Positions 33,345 to 43,689 of a stretch of DNA of 64,000 nucleotides are shown here, in pieces; the first letter of the stretch is position 1; each line of letters opens with the position of its first letter. Under the pieces are notes generated by a model. The model worked only from the letters and a program-made list of their open reading frames with translations. It had not been told where the DNA came from and searched no databases. Origin of the DNA: Arion vulgaris. Lineage: Eukaryota; Mollusca; Gastropoda; Stylommatophora; Arionidae. The DNA lies in the NCBI GenBank assembly GCA_020796225.1, contig CM036755.1:60996652-61060651 (forward strand), in the 5' to 3' direction. The translations under genes and the position numbers were made by a program.

Positions 33345-33600
33345 GATTTCTTCTTTCTTCATCTTCGAGAGAGTTCCATAGCAACCACTTGTTAACCACT
33401 CTTTGTGATTTGTATGTTATCAGATCCTACGAGCGATTATACGTTGTACCAGTTATACGCCTACAAGTAGGCAAGCACATCCAATTTCTGCGATGCTTTT
33501 TATTTACCAGGGTAGCTTCCCTAAGTCCTGCATCAGTCGCCGTCTCTACGACATACCTTGAAGGTCGCAGTGGTACTATTCTTTAATTCCCTTGCGGGCC
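33345..33600 (-). mobile_element. SINE-B, minus-strand copy
   Basis: 'CAACCACTTGTTAACCACTC', 'ACCAGTTATACGCCTACAAG', 'GGCAAGCACATCCAATTTCT' and 'CAGTCGCCGTC' are the reverse of SINE-B. Confidence 0.85.
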
Positions 33601-33810
33601 CCGGCACCACATTAGCGGTCATGCATACGATTAGGTTTAAAGCAGAAACAATGGCAAAAAAATCCGTATAAAGTACAATTTATTTTGCCTACACACTTCG
33701 GCTCCGTGGGACTTACGATGATGTTAATTCTTCCAATTATATGTTCTCTGATTACAAATTCTCTTATAGTGCACATTATGTATGCTATAATTATATCATT
33801 AGTGTTAAAT

Positions 33811-35632
33811 AAAATCAAGTATTTAAGAGTCTGCGTTTTTCCCTTGGCGACATATGGTAGTATAATATGGAAAATTGTCAAACCGGCGGAGAGGGTCATT
33901 AATATCTTTAAATGCAAATGTTACAAATGGGTACTTAGAAAACAAAACCGAGCATGTACGCCTAGTGTGAAACTTCTCGGTTTTGTTTTGCCCGTAGATA
34001 AATCGATGAAATATTTGGGTGTGACATTTGACCGCAGCCTGTGTTTCCGGGAACATGTTGAGTATGTCATTGTCAAGGCACGCAAAGGTTTGGCGGCAAT
34101 GAGAGTCATGGCGGCTGTTAACGTCGAGCAACGACTCCTTGTCATCCTGTATCAGACACTGGTCCTCTCCACCATTGAATATGCAATGGTCATCCTCACT
34201 GTCAGCCAAACGCAAATCGAAAGACTTGAGAGAATACAGAACGAAGCTATGCGCATCATCCTCGGTTGCACAAGGGAGACACCCTGTGTGACGATGAGGT
34301 TTCTCCTGGATTTTCCGACCATGGAGTATAGACTCAAGATAGCTAGAGCACGTGCCTATCTCAAAATAAATGCCAAAAAGGATCACCCATTGCATGAACA
34401 GCTCAGCACCAGTGGTGGCAATCGGCTAAAGCGGGCAAATCATGGTTGGCCGTGCCGCAGATACTGTTCAGCTGGTATGCGGGTTCAATAATATTGACTA
34501 TGGGGAAGAATGGATACAGATGCCTCCAATATACTGGAACACTTTTTCAACCATCATTAAATTTGACAGGGGTTGTAGAGGGGGAAAAACCCCTGGCGTT
34601 GAATGCAGACGTCAAAGCCATCATCGATGAAAACTGCAATGCAGACGACGTTGTGATTTACACCGGATGGATCGGTAGTTCGTCAAGAAAAATATGCATT
34701 GGCCTTCTCTGCAAGCTCATGTGGCAGAATGGTCAAAGGAAGCCAGTGGTGCATTCAGTATGACAACAAGCATCATGACAATGGAGATACTGGCGGTGAC
34801 CATTGCACTACTCTGGCTAGAGTCACAAAACTCCTCATGTGTGCATTCTGAGTGACATTGAGTATGATTCGAAAGGTGGAGGCCTGTTCGGTGCGCAGGC
34901 AATGAACTGAATCACTGCAGGCGTCAACAATTTGCAGAATTAGTTTTGTCTTTGTTCCGGGACACATGGGTGTCGTTGGCAATGAGAGAGCAGACAGACT
35001 GGCTGGCTCTGCTGCCATATCAGAGGGCCAGCCAATGGACAGAGCTGACATCGTGAACGCCCTCATAGAGCGTGGCCGCAGAGAAGATCTTCATCTAAAC
35101 CAATCCACGTCAACTACTAGATTGCGAGAGCTGGGTTTGAAGATTGGTGTGCCAAGGAAAGAACAGTACAACATGTATACGAGTAGGCTCATCAATCAAA
35201 ATAGAACTGGTACGGTCAGTCGCTGGACGCTGTTGGAAATATTGCGAAGGAGATCGTAGTACCTATGGACATGTCCGGAGTGCAATGAAGATATTCCAAA
35301 CTGAAACTGAAACTGAAACTTAGAATATCATGGACAGAGAAAAGAACAAATGCTTCTGTTCTACAACAGCTTGATATTAAAGAGAATTGATTATTAAAAA
35401 ACATAAAATCAAGGAAAATTTAATATTTCAGACATATCAAACGAGATGAGTGCATAGAGAAGATAATTTTGGAAGGAACAATTCCTGGAAAAAGAATGAG
35501 AGGAATACCTAGAAGACGATGTATACAAGATGTTATTAACGCCGGCCAACTTGCACAGAATAGAAAGTTTTTATGTACTGCTTTCATGGGAGCCAAGTTC
35601 CGGAAGGGACAAGCTACTTGATGATGTTGAAG
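33811..35632 (+). pseudogene. RTE-type LINE copy split by an I-type LINE
   Basis: Left part 33811-33940 encodes 'KYLRVCVFPLATYGSIIWK' and 'INIFKCKCYKWVLR'. Right part 35326-35632 resumes exactly in the RTE order with 'ISWTEKRTNASVLQQLDIK', 'HIKRDECIEKIILEGTIPG' and 'RGIPRRRCIQDVI', and the family's 'GGGACAAGCTACTTGATGATG' type 3' tail. Between them sits a 1,377-bp I-type insertion flanked by an 8-bp duplication. The open frame 33685-34491 is therefore a chimera of two LINEs. Confidence 0.9.
33941..35317 (+). mobile_element. I-type LINE, 5'-truncated, with RNase H and ACTTAGAA TSD
   Basis: TSD ACTTAGAA lies at 33933-33940 and 35318-35325. The insert begins within ORF2: an RT thumb/connection ('SMKYLGVTFDRSLCFREHVE', 'LYQTLVLSTIEYAM', 'LERIQNEAMRIILGCTRETP'). 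An RNase H domain follows in shifted frames: 'TDGSV' (Asp 34666-34668 after a one-base shift), 'TMEILAVTIALLWLES' (Glu 34784-34786), 'EYDSK' (Asp 34866-34868) and 'GNERADRLAG' (Asp 34993-34995). It ends 'NQNRTGTVSRWTLLEILRRR' and a (CTGAAA)n tail. RNase H after RT is diagnostic of the I group. A Nimbus-like snail element is a plausible relative. Confidence 0.9.
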
Positions 35633-35639
35633 AGTTACA

Positions 35640-35955
35640 TCTTTTGTAAATCTCTCAGATCGAGTTCCTAGTCCTATCGGAGACGGACGATAAAACGAAA
35701 GTCCCGTATTCAATTTGAGCACGTAAAAGAAACCTTGGCAGTTCAAAATCAAGAAAAGCAGTATGGAAAGACTCTGCAATGGGAAAATTCATTCGAAAAT
35801 ATTAAAAATAAAATTCCTACAAAAATATCTAAGCCATCTTCAAATGATATCGGGGCTCTCGCCTAGCTACGGAGTTCGTGCACTGTCGCTGAAATCTTCC
35901 TGTGTAAGAAAGAGATCGGGGCACACCGAAATGCAATGATAATAACCTATCAATA
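35640..35955 (+). mobile_element. SINE-C, 5'-truncated plus-strand copy
   Basis: 'CTAGTCCTATCGGAGACGGA', 'TTTGAGCACGTAAAAGAA', 'GCTACGGAGTTCGTGCACTG', 'GTAAGAAAGAGATCGGGGCA' and a short, decayed CAAT tail. The tRNA head is absent. It lies just after the RTE tail. Confidence 0.85.
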
Positions 35956-36234
35956 AATCTATTAAGCCCCAAAAACAAGAAAATAACTACAACTAATACT
36001 ACCATTATTACTGATTTAATGTTCATTCCTGTACTAAGGGCTATTATCTTCTCAATCCCTTGATTAATCGCAAACCTTTAATGTGCAAATAAATAACAAC
36101 GCCTGCAATTTTCTGTAGTAATTAAGATATGTTATTACAGCTTTCGCTCAGAATATAGGACATATAAACTGCCAGAGAACAACGGTTCTGTTCCTGCAGT
36201 CTTATGGATACTATTTAATTTATCTATTAGCAAT

Positions 36235-36480
36235 GGAAGCAAAGAAGAAAGGAACCCTTTTGTACCTCGAGGTATTTAGGATAAATTTTTTATTGACCAT
36301 CGGCACACGATGAGGGATGTGGTCAATATCACGTCGTTCGCCTTTACTTCCCAGGGCTTTTTGTGGTACTCTAATTGAAGCTTGGTCGACATGAAAGCTG
36401 TTGCGTGCTAGCCTTAACCGAGTTGAGCCCGGACCACTAGTGTACGAAGCGACGTGCTCCTTAACATCCGCGCTACTCTG
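36235..36480 (-). mobile_element. SINE-E, minus-strand copy
   Basis: 'AAAGGAACCCTTTTGTACCT', 'CATCGGCACACGATGAGGGA', 'CGCCTTTACTTCCCAGGG' and 'TGGTCGAC' match 6738-7024. Box B (reverse) is decayed near 36425-36440. Confidence 0.8.
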
Positions 36481-36489
36481 GCTGTCATA

Positions 36490-36800
36490 TATTAACAATG
36501 CAGAAAATAATACGCAGGTGCTATATTGAAGTAATGCTACTGTTTGACGGCGAATCATGGACAATGAATAAACAATCAACAATATCGCTAGAAGACACAG
36601 AGATGTTGTTTTACAAAGAATATTTGACAACGATAAAAATAAGTGATGAGGTTTTAAAAGAGTCATGCACACAAAAAAAAACATGATCAGAAATATAAAA
36701 ATCAGGTAATCGGACAAATGTACTTCGAGGAATATACTGTTAATAGAAGGTTTGGAACATTTAAGAACAATGGGCAAAATACAGGGAAGGGTAGACCGTG
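36490..36800 (+). pseudogene. LINE RT thumb fragment (another RTE-like type)
   Basis: The plus strand encodes 'IIRRCYIEVMLLFDGESWTM', 'LEDTEMLFYKEYL' and 'KISDEVLKE', where intact relatives have 'LLYG-E-WT', a 'LE..E...YR..L' segment and 'T-eeVL'. Stops follow in the expected 'K.K..GH' region. It is decayed and 5'-truncated. Confidence 0.65.
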
Positions 36801-37154
36801 GAAAGCAGAGGGACTAGACGTTGGGTGGTCTGAGATCGTGGTTTGATTAACAATCTACTTCAGAACTGATTAACTGCACCATAGAAAAAGAGAGTTGTGG
36901 AGAGCATGGTCGTCTACTCCTGCAGGCATGCAACTTGGTTGATTGATGGGCATTGGTTTGGATAGAGTCATATACTTTTATTCATGCATGTTTTCTCAGT
37001 GACTTCTCAGAGTATGCTCAAGAAGATTGACATGGGCTGGGCTCAAAGACGATGATTTCTCTCTCTCTGTCTCGCAATGACCGCCCAGACCGATGTACCA
37101 GATTTATCCATAAATTCTATTCATGTTGAAATCTGATTCATGCAGCCTTAGCAT

Positions 37155-37262
37155 TGGTGTGTTTTACGTCACATCTTCAGCGATATTTGGAACTCTGATG
37201 CTTATCCTTCGGCGATGTGTCCGGTTTCAGCCAGTGTTTACTCGGTTCGCTCTCCGTTGTGT
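37155..37262 (+). repeat. Interspersed repeat, copy 2
   Basis: It matches 608-722 in the same orientation ('CCTTCGGCGATGTGTCCG', 'TTTCAGCCAGTGTTTACTCG', 'GGTTCGCTCTCCGTT'). Confidence 0.55.
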
Positions 37263-37264
37263 AG

Positions 37265-37395
37265 ACATCTAGCGTTTTTTTACGATGTGGGGTAGCTAGC
37301 CCCCAGGCCCAATCTCCTTAGACTCCCCTTAAGACATACGTGACAGTGGTTCCATTCTTTGCACCCCAATTTGGGCACCGGTAACCACTCTGGCG
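37265..37395 (-). mobile_element. SINE-B2 fragment, minus strand
   Basis: The reverse contains 'GCCAGAGTGGTTACCGGTGC', 'CAAATTGGGGTGCAAAGAAT' and 'GGAACCACTGTCACG', which match the 5' part of 29835-30147. Confidence 0.65.
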
Positions 37396-37924
37396 AAAGA
37401 CAATGATTTAAATCTCCGAAGAAAGTTACTCTGATCAAAAGTAGTATTACTTTTGTGCAAGAGCAAGCATGAGTAAATGAGACTGAACGCGCCGATATAC
37501 ATACGGATATGTATGCTATATAACGATGACTAGCACTATATCAGGCTGATATTCTGAATTCTCTTAGGAAGTACGATGGTGCTGTAGACCTAACTGAACT
37601 GTCAGAATGCCAAATCAAATATGCTGTATCGTGACAAGAGCACTAAACTATACACCATCAAATAATAGAAAACCAACATGGAACTAGTGTCGCTAGCAGT
37701 CACACGCTAGAAGGCATACAAAGGATGCGATCGAACCACAACACAGTACATTTAATATGTTCCTGCTCTAAGCGACAAGAGCGTCACAGGATGGATAGCT
37801 TAGTGATCCCATGATAATGGAGCATAAACAGTTACCTCTACGTGCATACAATATAAGTCAATTTGACAAAAGGGCAAGAGTAAGACCTAAAGGCATGTGG
37901 ATAGATATGTTCTGTTATACGATC

Positions 37925-38240
37925 GACGTCATGGCACATTGGGCATTACCACGCGTGTTCTGTTCTCAGCTGCAGCAGCCATTTTAAAGTCCTTTCTGTT
38001 CACCGTACCCATGAGAAATTGATTAGCATACCTTCTTCTCGAAGACGACACTGTCTGGCATGTCCAAACTTAACTACTAATTCTCGAACTTGTTCCAGTG
38101 TCTGAAATTCGACCATATCACATAAATGAGAGCGTAAAGAATTTAGGACATCGGCTCTGTCCATACTTCTGCTCGCTTGAATCGGAGCATTGTTTGCAAG
38201 AAAGTCAGCACGCTCGTTACCCTGCACTCCAGCATGTATA
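37925..38240 (-). pseudogene. I-type LINE RNase H C-terminal fragment
   Basis: The minus frame 38000-38227 begins 'GNERADFLANNAPIQASRSM' and continues 'DRADVLNSL', 'LEQVRELVVKFGHARQC' and 'EGMLINFSWVR'. Past a stop it goes on 'TERTLKWLLQLRTEHAW' then 'CPMCHD'. GNERAD carries the last catalytic Asp of RNase H. The two stops show it is dead. It differs from the 33941 copy enough to be a separate subfamily. Confidence 0.85.
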
Positions 38241-38460
38241 AAATCGTGGCATATCCTTTATAAGGACGTAGCCATCAATTACAGTAAACGCGTACTTGAT
38301 TTTCTAGTCACCAATTATACGTTCAGTAGTTTACCATTGCTTTCTAAACGGCGAGGTCTATTTTTCCCTTTCGTAAAAATCCCACAAAAACGAATTTGCT
38401 TCCAAATTACCTACCGCGGAGTTTGAACCAGGTACGGTTGGGTTGTGATCTAGCTCACTC
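38235..38460 (-). mobile_element. SINE-F, minus-strand copy
   Basis: 'AAAATCGTGGCATATCCTTT', 'AAGGACGTAGCCATCAATTA' and 'ATACGTTCAGTAGTTTACCA' match 25985-26212. Box B (reverse) is seen as 'GAGTTTGAACC'. Confidence 0.8.
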
Positions 38461-38584
38461 CCACTTAAGATACCGACGCTCACACTGCCAAGTAGGTTGA
38501 TAGATAGTATGACTGATGTACAAAAACAGCATGTGCTCTCAAAAACAACTGCAACTTATTAAGACCCTTACATATAAAAAAAAA

Positions 38585-39192
38585 TGAATGCACGGAGAGA
38601 TGTAGAAAATGTGAACAGTTTTGAATATCTTGGTTCACTGCTAACAACAGATGGAAATGGGATAAAAGAAGAACAAACATGGCTTTACAAAAAATTAAAC
38701 AACTCAAAACAATATGGAACAGAACTGATCAGAAAACAAAGATCAGAATACTAAAAGCATGTATATTCCCAGTGGCAACATATGGGTGTGAAGCATGGAC
38801 ATTTAATAAAGCAGTGGAAAACATATATGTGCTTTTGAATATAAGTGTTACAGAAGAGTCATTCGTATATCTTGGACAAGAAGAAACAAATAGATCTATC
38901 CAGAAAGAACCAAAATCAAAGAAAACTGGCTGATGCTACAAATAAGAAAGAGAAAATTGAGATATTTTGGACATATAAAAGACATGAAGGGTTGGAGAAG
39001 ATCATCTGGAAGAAGCATACGGCAAAGAGAAGAAGAAGAAGACCACGGAGAAGATGGATTCAGGATGTAACTCATGGTTTGAACATGACGGCTGCTGAGG
39101 CAGGACATCTGGCCTATGTGAGAGAGAGAGAGAATTCGGAGAACTGTTGAGGTGGCAAAGTTCTGCTCAGGACAAGCTAGTTGATGATGACA
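38585..39192 (+). pseudogene. RTE-type LINE ORF2 C-terminus, best copy of main family
   Basis: Encoded in order over two to three frames: 'VENVNSFEYLGSLLTTDGN', 'ALQKIKQLKTIWNRTDQKTK', 'KACIFPVATYGCEAWTFNKA', 'FGHIKRHEGLEKIIWKK' (after frame changes), 'RRRRPRRRWIQDVTHGLNMT' and 'AAEAGHLAYVRERE'. The 3' end has 'AAAGTTCTGCTCAGGACAAG' and TGATGATGA. The endonuclease and RT catalytic (YxDD) parts are missing. ATYGCEAWT marks the RT thumb of RTE-like elements. It is the reference for fragments at 2376, 22190, 31985, 32213, 33811, 45155 and 55995. Confidence 0.85.
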
Positions 39193-39194
39193 TA

Positions 39195-39834
39195 AAAAAA
39201 AAACACACATTTCAACCGTGACACTTGAAACCAAATATGAACTAAATGAGAGATCAGATATTTATATTAAAAAATTCAGTTAATCAAACTTGAATCTAGT
39301 TACTCTCAAGCTAGATTTATAGTTAATGCTTTATTTTTATTCTATAAGTTTACCATATCATTGCTTCTAACCATCTGATACATTGTTTATGATGCGAACA
39401 TCTGTTGATGACGGTATACAATTTGCAAATGATGTTTTTGATATATACAATGTTTTCAATCCAATCTCCAGATGAGTTTTCCATCTGAGAACCTCTGTTT
39501 AGTCACCGACGCAGAAACTCTATTTACTGATTATGGAAATGTCAATAGAAATTGTGGCCATTATTGCTTGATTATCATCTATGTTCTGCAGTAATAAAAT
39601 ACGATTTCTGTTCGCCGGCTAATAAGTCAGACTTAGTCACTGTGTGTAATACGGCACCTCTGATTGAGTTTTAAATGAAGGCTGGCTTTTTATAAAATCG
39701 AAAGTGTCCCTTGGCATTCAGGCGAGTCTGACTCCCATGTCAGAGGTAATTGTAATTTATATCTTAAAATAAATGATCTGGGTTAATAAGATAATACATT
39801 AATTTAATAAGATCTATGTAAAAAAATGAATATC
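39195..39834. other. Unassigned AT-rich sequence
   Basis: I see no gene, repeat array or SINE landmarks across this stretch. Confidence 0.5.
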
Positions 39835-39938
39835 GTCTCATATCCTTTGCAGCTTTTAACCATCACCCACAGTAAATGAGTCGTCGATTTTCTAGATACC
39901 ACTTGTACGTTTAGTAGTTTACTTTATGAACGCTGCCG
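39835..39938 (-). mobile_element. SINE-F partial copy, minus strand
   Basis: 'TCGTCTCATATCCTTTGCAG', 'CACAGTAAATGAGTCGTCGA' and 'GTACGTTTAGTAGTTTAC' are diverged SINE-F landmarks. The head side is missing where SINE-B2 begins. Confidence 0.65.
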
Positions 39939-39944
39939 ATATCA

Positions 39945-40205
39945 ACAAATATCCCGAGTGGTTACCGGGGCCCAAATTTGCGGTTAAAAAATAGAACCAC
40001 TGTTATCTGTCACGCATGTCGTAAGAGGAGACTAAGGAAGTTTGGCTGAAATCGGATGCACGTGTCCTAAACGTGTAGAAGTCTATGCGTTAAGGGGCCT
40101 ACTCAAACCAATGTGCAACGTATACACGTTCTTGACAAAGATCAAACATATCACAAAGAGAGATTAAAATTGGTCGTAAAGAAAGAACAAAAAGAAGAAG
40201 AACAC
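39945..40205 (+). mobile_element. SINE-B2 copy
   Basis: It is nearly collinear with 29880-30147 ('CCCGAGTGGTTACCGGGGCC', 'AAATCGGATGCACGTGTCCT', 'GTGCAACGTATACACGTTCT') and ends with AAGAAGAAGAA. Confidence 0.85.
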
Positions 40206-40404
40206 TGCCGGTATCAAGAAATGTTTTAAAATGATTATTATCTACAAATATCGATTTTCAATAAAACAATATCATGAATATCTCATACACAGTTCCACTA
40301 CCATTAACATTCATATCATGAACACTTTCATTCTGTAATTATTTCTTACCTTGGGACGCATTTATACCTCAATGAATGCTGAATAAGCTAGTATACTGAC
40401 TTAC

Positions 40405-40665
40405 TTGACTTATTCCTCTCAACTCCTCGGGGAGCATAGGGCCTCCACAGTTGTTCGTCACTCTTCTCTGTTTTCTTTATGGTCTCCCAGGATAGTTGAA
40501 CATTCTTCAGTTCTTCAAGAAGACTTTGTCTCCAGGTCTATTTAGGGGGCCCTCTTTTTAGTTTTCCTTGCGGGTTCCACTCAAGTGCTTATCTAGTGAC
40601 ACCCGACTGGGTCTTACGTATGCCCGACCCATCGCTATTGTCTCATCTTGACCTGTGTCATCATG
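40405..40665 (-). pseudogene. LINE ORF2 C-terminal fragment
   Basis: On the minus strand, frames contain 'KRAP' then 'SLLEELKNVQLSWETIKKT' and 'EQLWRPYAPRGVERNKSS'. This matches the general LINE tail 'G.R.R..P..TW....E......W......A..R..W'. It resembles 31190-31530. Confidence 0.6.
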
Positions 40666-40669
40666 GGCC

Positions 40670-41280
40670 CTGTCAGGTTCTTATCCAAAGGTCTGTATTT
40701 GCAACTCTTTTATACCATCTCAGTCTGAAAATCCGTCGAAGACATCCGTTGAAAAAATCTTATATGTATTTAACTTGGTGACTCGTCACATTTGTATCCA
40801 ACATCATTTGGAGCCATACATCAACACATATTTCTCATTTGAGGTGAATATCTTGAGCTTTGTTTTCGTGGAGAAGCCAGCATACTGTCTTTGCGTAACA
40901 TTGAAAAATACTACCAGCAAGTATATCGGCCTAGTAGGACGAATGAGGTAATAATCATCATACGAGAGTATTATCCATCACTCTACTTCCTCTTTCCTTA
41001 TCCACTCATCCACTTATCCACTCTCTCTCATTCTTTCTAAATTTATGTCAATTCACCTACCATATTTATCTCGAACAGTGATAACTGAAGCATCAACATC
41101 CTGTCAGGTGAACATATGGAATATATCACAGTTCAAGACCTTTGACTGCTATGTTAAACATGCGTTACAAATTAGCGATATACAAACAGCTGAAACCTGC
41201 ATGGTATTTCACAGGTTATTTAATATTTCACAACCCTCTACGTCCCTTCACACACTCTGAGATTTTATAGATGCATTCAT
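40670..41280. other. Unassigned; may continue the minus-strand LINE
   Basis: No clear coding signal remains. Frames on either strand show no motif I recognise, and no repeat landmarks are seen. Confidence 0.4.
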
Positions 41281-41284
41281 TATA

Positions 41285-41548
41285 GTGCATGCACACACAT
41301 ACACCACACATACACATACACGCACACATACACCACGCACATACACACGTGCACATACAAATACACCGCCCACTTACACATGCATTATACACATACATCA
41401 CACGCATACAAACACACCACACACATACATCACACACATACAAATACACCACACACATACATCACACACATACAAATACACCACACACTTACACATGCAT
41501 TATACACATACATCACACACATATACAAATACATCACACATGAAACAT
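41285..41548 (+). repeat. CA-rich cryptic repeat (CACACATACA)
   Basis: ACACATACA/ATCACACAC blocks recur with a loose period near 30 bp. Open frames rich in His/Thr (plus) and Cys/Val (minus) reflect the low complexity. Confidence 0.9.
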
Positions 41549-41607
41549 ATACAAATTGTCATCTCCCTAATACTCACACCGAGGACCATTGTATGTGCTT
41601 TCAAGGG

Positions 41608-41660
41608 AGCTCGTCCATGGACACTGAAATTTTCATGTGTAGGAAAGAAAAAAACATTTT
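41608..41660 (+). mobile_element. Possible SINE-C core fragment
   Basis: 'GAGCTCGTCCATGGACACTG' followed by 'AAATTTTCATGTGTAGGAAAG' resembles the SINE-C core (gene-orientation 'GAGTTCGTGCACTG..GAAATCTTCCTGTGTAAGAAAG'). Confidence 0.4.
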
Positions 41661-41842
41661 ATTCATTAACCCCTCCGTCCCTCTGTGTCATTATACTGGC
41701 TTGCAAAATTGTTCGAGATGATGCAAAACCAATACACTGGCTAACTCATTATACATCGCATTATAGTTATGTACGAAGGTTAACTAAAATTAGGTAGTAT
41801 ATGGGTTAAAGTGAAATAGCGATGGTTCTTATACATCCGTTA

Positions 41843-42060
41843 ATGCCCGCATGCCCAGCGTGTTCGTATCACGTTGGACGACGGGTGACATGCCCCCTGT
41901 GAGTGTGGTTCAACTCCGCGGGTTTGCAGATAATCCACAGGTTCTCCAGATTTACGGTGTTTGTGACACCGAACCGAAGGGTTACGATGTCCATGGCACC
42001 GAGCCGAAGAACTGAAAGCTCAAATGTTTCTGGATCGAAAAATATTAAAATAATAAATCC
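41843..42060 (+). mobile_element. SINE-D, tRNA-derived, full copy
   Basis: The head 'GTTGGACGACGGGTGACATG' leads to box B GGTTCAACTCC (41907-41917). The body has 'CCACAGGTTCTCCAGATTTA', 'CGAACCGAAGGGTTACGATG' and 'GCACCGAGCCGAAGAACTGA'. It runs directly into a long (TCAA)n tract, its tail. Confidence 0.85.
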
Positions 42061-42061
42061 G

Positions 42062-42108
<47 letters not shown>

Positions 42109-42245
42109 GTCAATCAATCAATCAGTCAGTCACAATCAATCAATCAATCAGTCAATCAATCAATCAGTCAATCAATCAATATCAATCATCAATTCAATCA
42201 ATCAATCAATCAGCCAATCAATCAATCAATCAACCAATCAATAAG

Positions 42246-42291
<46 letters not shown>
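42061..42291 (+). repeat. (TCAA)n tract, SINE-D tail expansion
   Basis: About 230 bp of TCAA units with scattered TCAG variants directly follow SINE-D. The open frame translates to an 'INQSINQS' string and is not a gene. Confidence 0.95.
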
Positions 42292-42397
42292 TGCTGTTGT
42301 ACCTTCCTAAAAACGGACATCTAGTGAAAATCGATACATTTTATTGAACGCTGAAACCTGTAAGGAATCCGACAACGGGGAGTGGGCTTTGGTGTTA

Positions 42398-42545
42398 TTG
42401 ATTGATTGATTGATTGATTGATAAGACCATCATCATTGCACTTCGGTGAGTAAACATGTGTGCTCCGATCGATTTCTTACACAGGAAAGTTTCAGCTGCA
42501 GTGCATGAACTCCGTAGCACCGGCAAGGGTCTCAGGTGTAACTTA
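42398..42545 (-). mobile_element. SINE-C 3' part, minus strand
   Basis: A (TTGA)n run at 42398-42422 is followed by 'AAGACCATCATCATTGCACT', 'TCGGTGAGTAAACATGTGTG' and 'GCATGAACTCCGTAGCACCG'. The 5' half is missing. Confidence 0.85.
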
Positions 42546-42754
42546 TATATATTATGCATGTGATGTAAGTGTGCCAGTTTTGTTATTAGTCTGTCATTCC
42601 TTCTATCCCTTATCTCATGGCCCCACACATCCAGGGCCGTGCCGTGCCATGATACAAAGAGACGGCCGCATCAGGCGGTACCGTAAGGGGGCGGCATAAG
42701 CAGTAACATCATAATTACAATTGAAAGTTATTTTAAGGAAGAAAAACATTAAAG

Positions 42755-42912
42755 ACCCCTGTGAGTGCAGTTCAATTCCGCGGGCTGGCAGAAAAGCCAT
42801 ATATTCTCCAGATTTACGGTATTCGTGGCACCGAGCCGAAGGGTTACGATGACCATCGCACCGAGCCGAAGAGCTGAAAGCTCAAGTGCTTTTGGATCGA
42901 AAAAAATAACCA
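42755..42912 (+). mobile_element. SINE-D copy, 5'-truncated
   Basis: Box B GGTTCAA-like 'CAGTTCAATTCCGCGGGC', then 'TTCTCCAGATTTACGGTATT', 'GTGGCACCGAGCCGAAGGG' and 'GCTGAAAGCTCAAGTGC'. No TCAA tail follows. Confidence 0.85.
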
Positions 42913-43539
42913 AAAACGAAAAACATTTAAGGGGCGGAATTTTGAAAACTTGCATCATGCTGAAAAATATACTGTACGGCCCTGCACAACATCACACAGT
43001 ATCATCAACGACTTCTCTTTCGTTCTTTTAGTGAATAAACTAAAGCCATTAGTAAACACATTTCTATAACAGTAGTCCATAATGACACATTAAACAGAAG
43101 TAGATTACATTGAACAGAAGTAGATTACAATGAACAGAAGTAAACAACATTTAGGAAGTCAGTCTAATAAGAGCAAGTTGAAGGGTTTTTCCACAGAGTT
43201 CGTGTGATAGAAGCAATCCATCTGTGAACATTGCAGATTAGATGTTGATAACGACTAGAGCGCGTTCCCCTTTCCAGATTAAATATTTTTATATTTTTTG
43301 TACGTTGTTCTTGTTTAACTAACATGGGATGCACGATTCTTTTTTTTTTTTTTTTACAATTCTTCGTACGGTTTCCATCTCGCGTTTCTATTTAATTCTT
43401 ATTACTTCTCTGTAGTATTTCTTCGTGATTTATTTTGTCTCACTAGTTTTGATTTGTTCTTTCTTCTATTTAGCATTCCTTCGTGTTTTCTTTTTTGTTT
43501 TTTGTTGATTAATTGATTAATATCTTCACCATTTTCAAA

Positions 43540-43672
43540 GTTACATCGTGGACCCTCGCTGGTGCTACGGAGTTTGTGCACTGCAGCTGCGATCTTCCTG
43601 TGTAAACAAGAGATCGGAGCACACATGGTTACTCACAAAAGTACAATGATGATGTACCTATCAATCAAAATT
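43540..43672 (+). mobile_element. SINE-C 3' part, plus strand
   Basis: 'CTGGTGCTACGGAGTTTGTG', 'CACTGCAGCTGCGATCTTCC', 'GAGATCGGAGCACACATGG' and a short TCAATCAAA end. Confidence 0.85.
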
Positions 43673-43689
43673 AGGTGATCTCTGTTTAT

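Noticed and set aside
33823..34395. 190-codon minus-strand open frame
   Set aside because: It is antisense to the plus-strand RTE and I-type LINE coding sequence, which has clear motifs.
37128..37170. Match of 'TTCATGCAGCCTTAG' to the right TIR of the 26588-28700 transposon
   Set aside because: Only about 15 bp are shared, with no further TIR similarity or TA-flanked end; it may be chance or a tiny relic.
41285..41797. 170-codon His/Thr-rich frame
   Set aside because: It is driven by the CACATA-rich low-complexity tract and continues only by chance.
42063..42244. Asn/Gln/Ser-rich open frame ('INQS' repeats)
   Set aside because: It is the (TCAA)n tail expansion of SINE-D.
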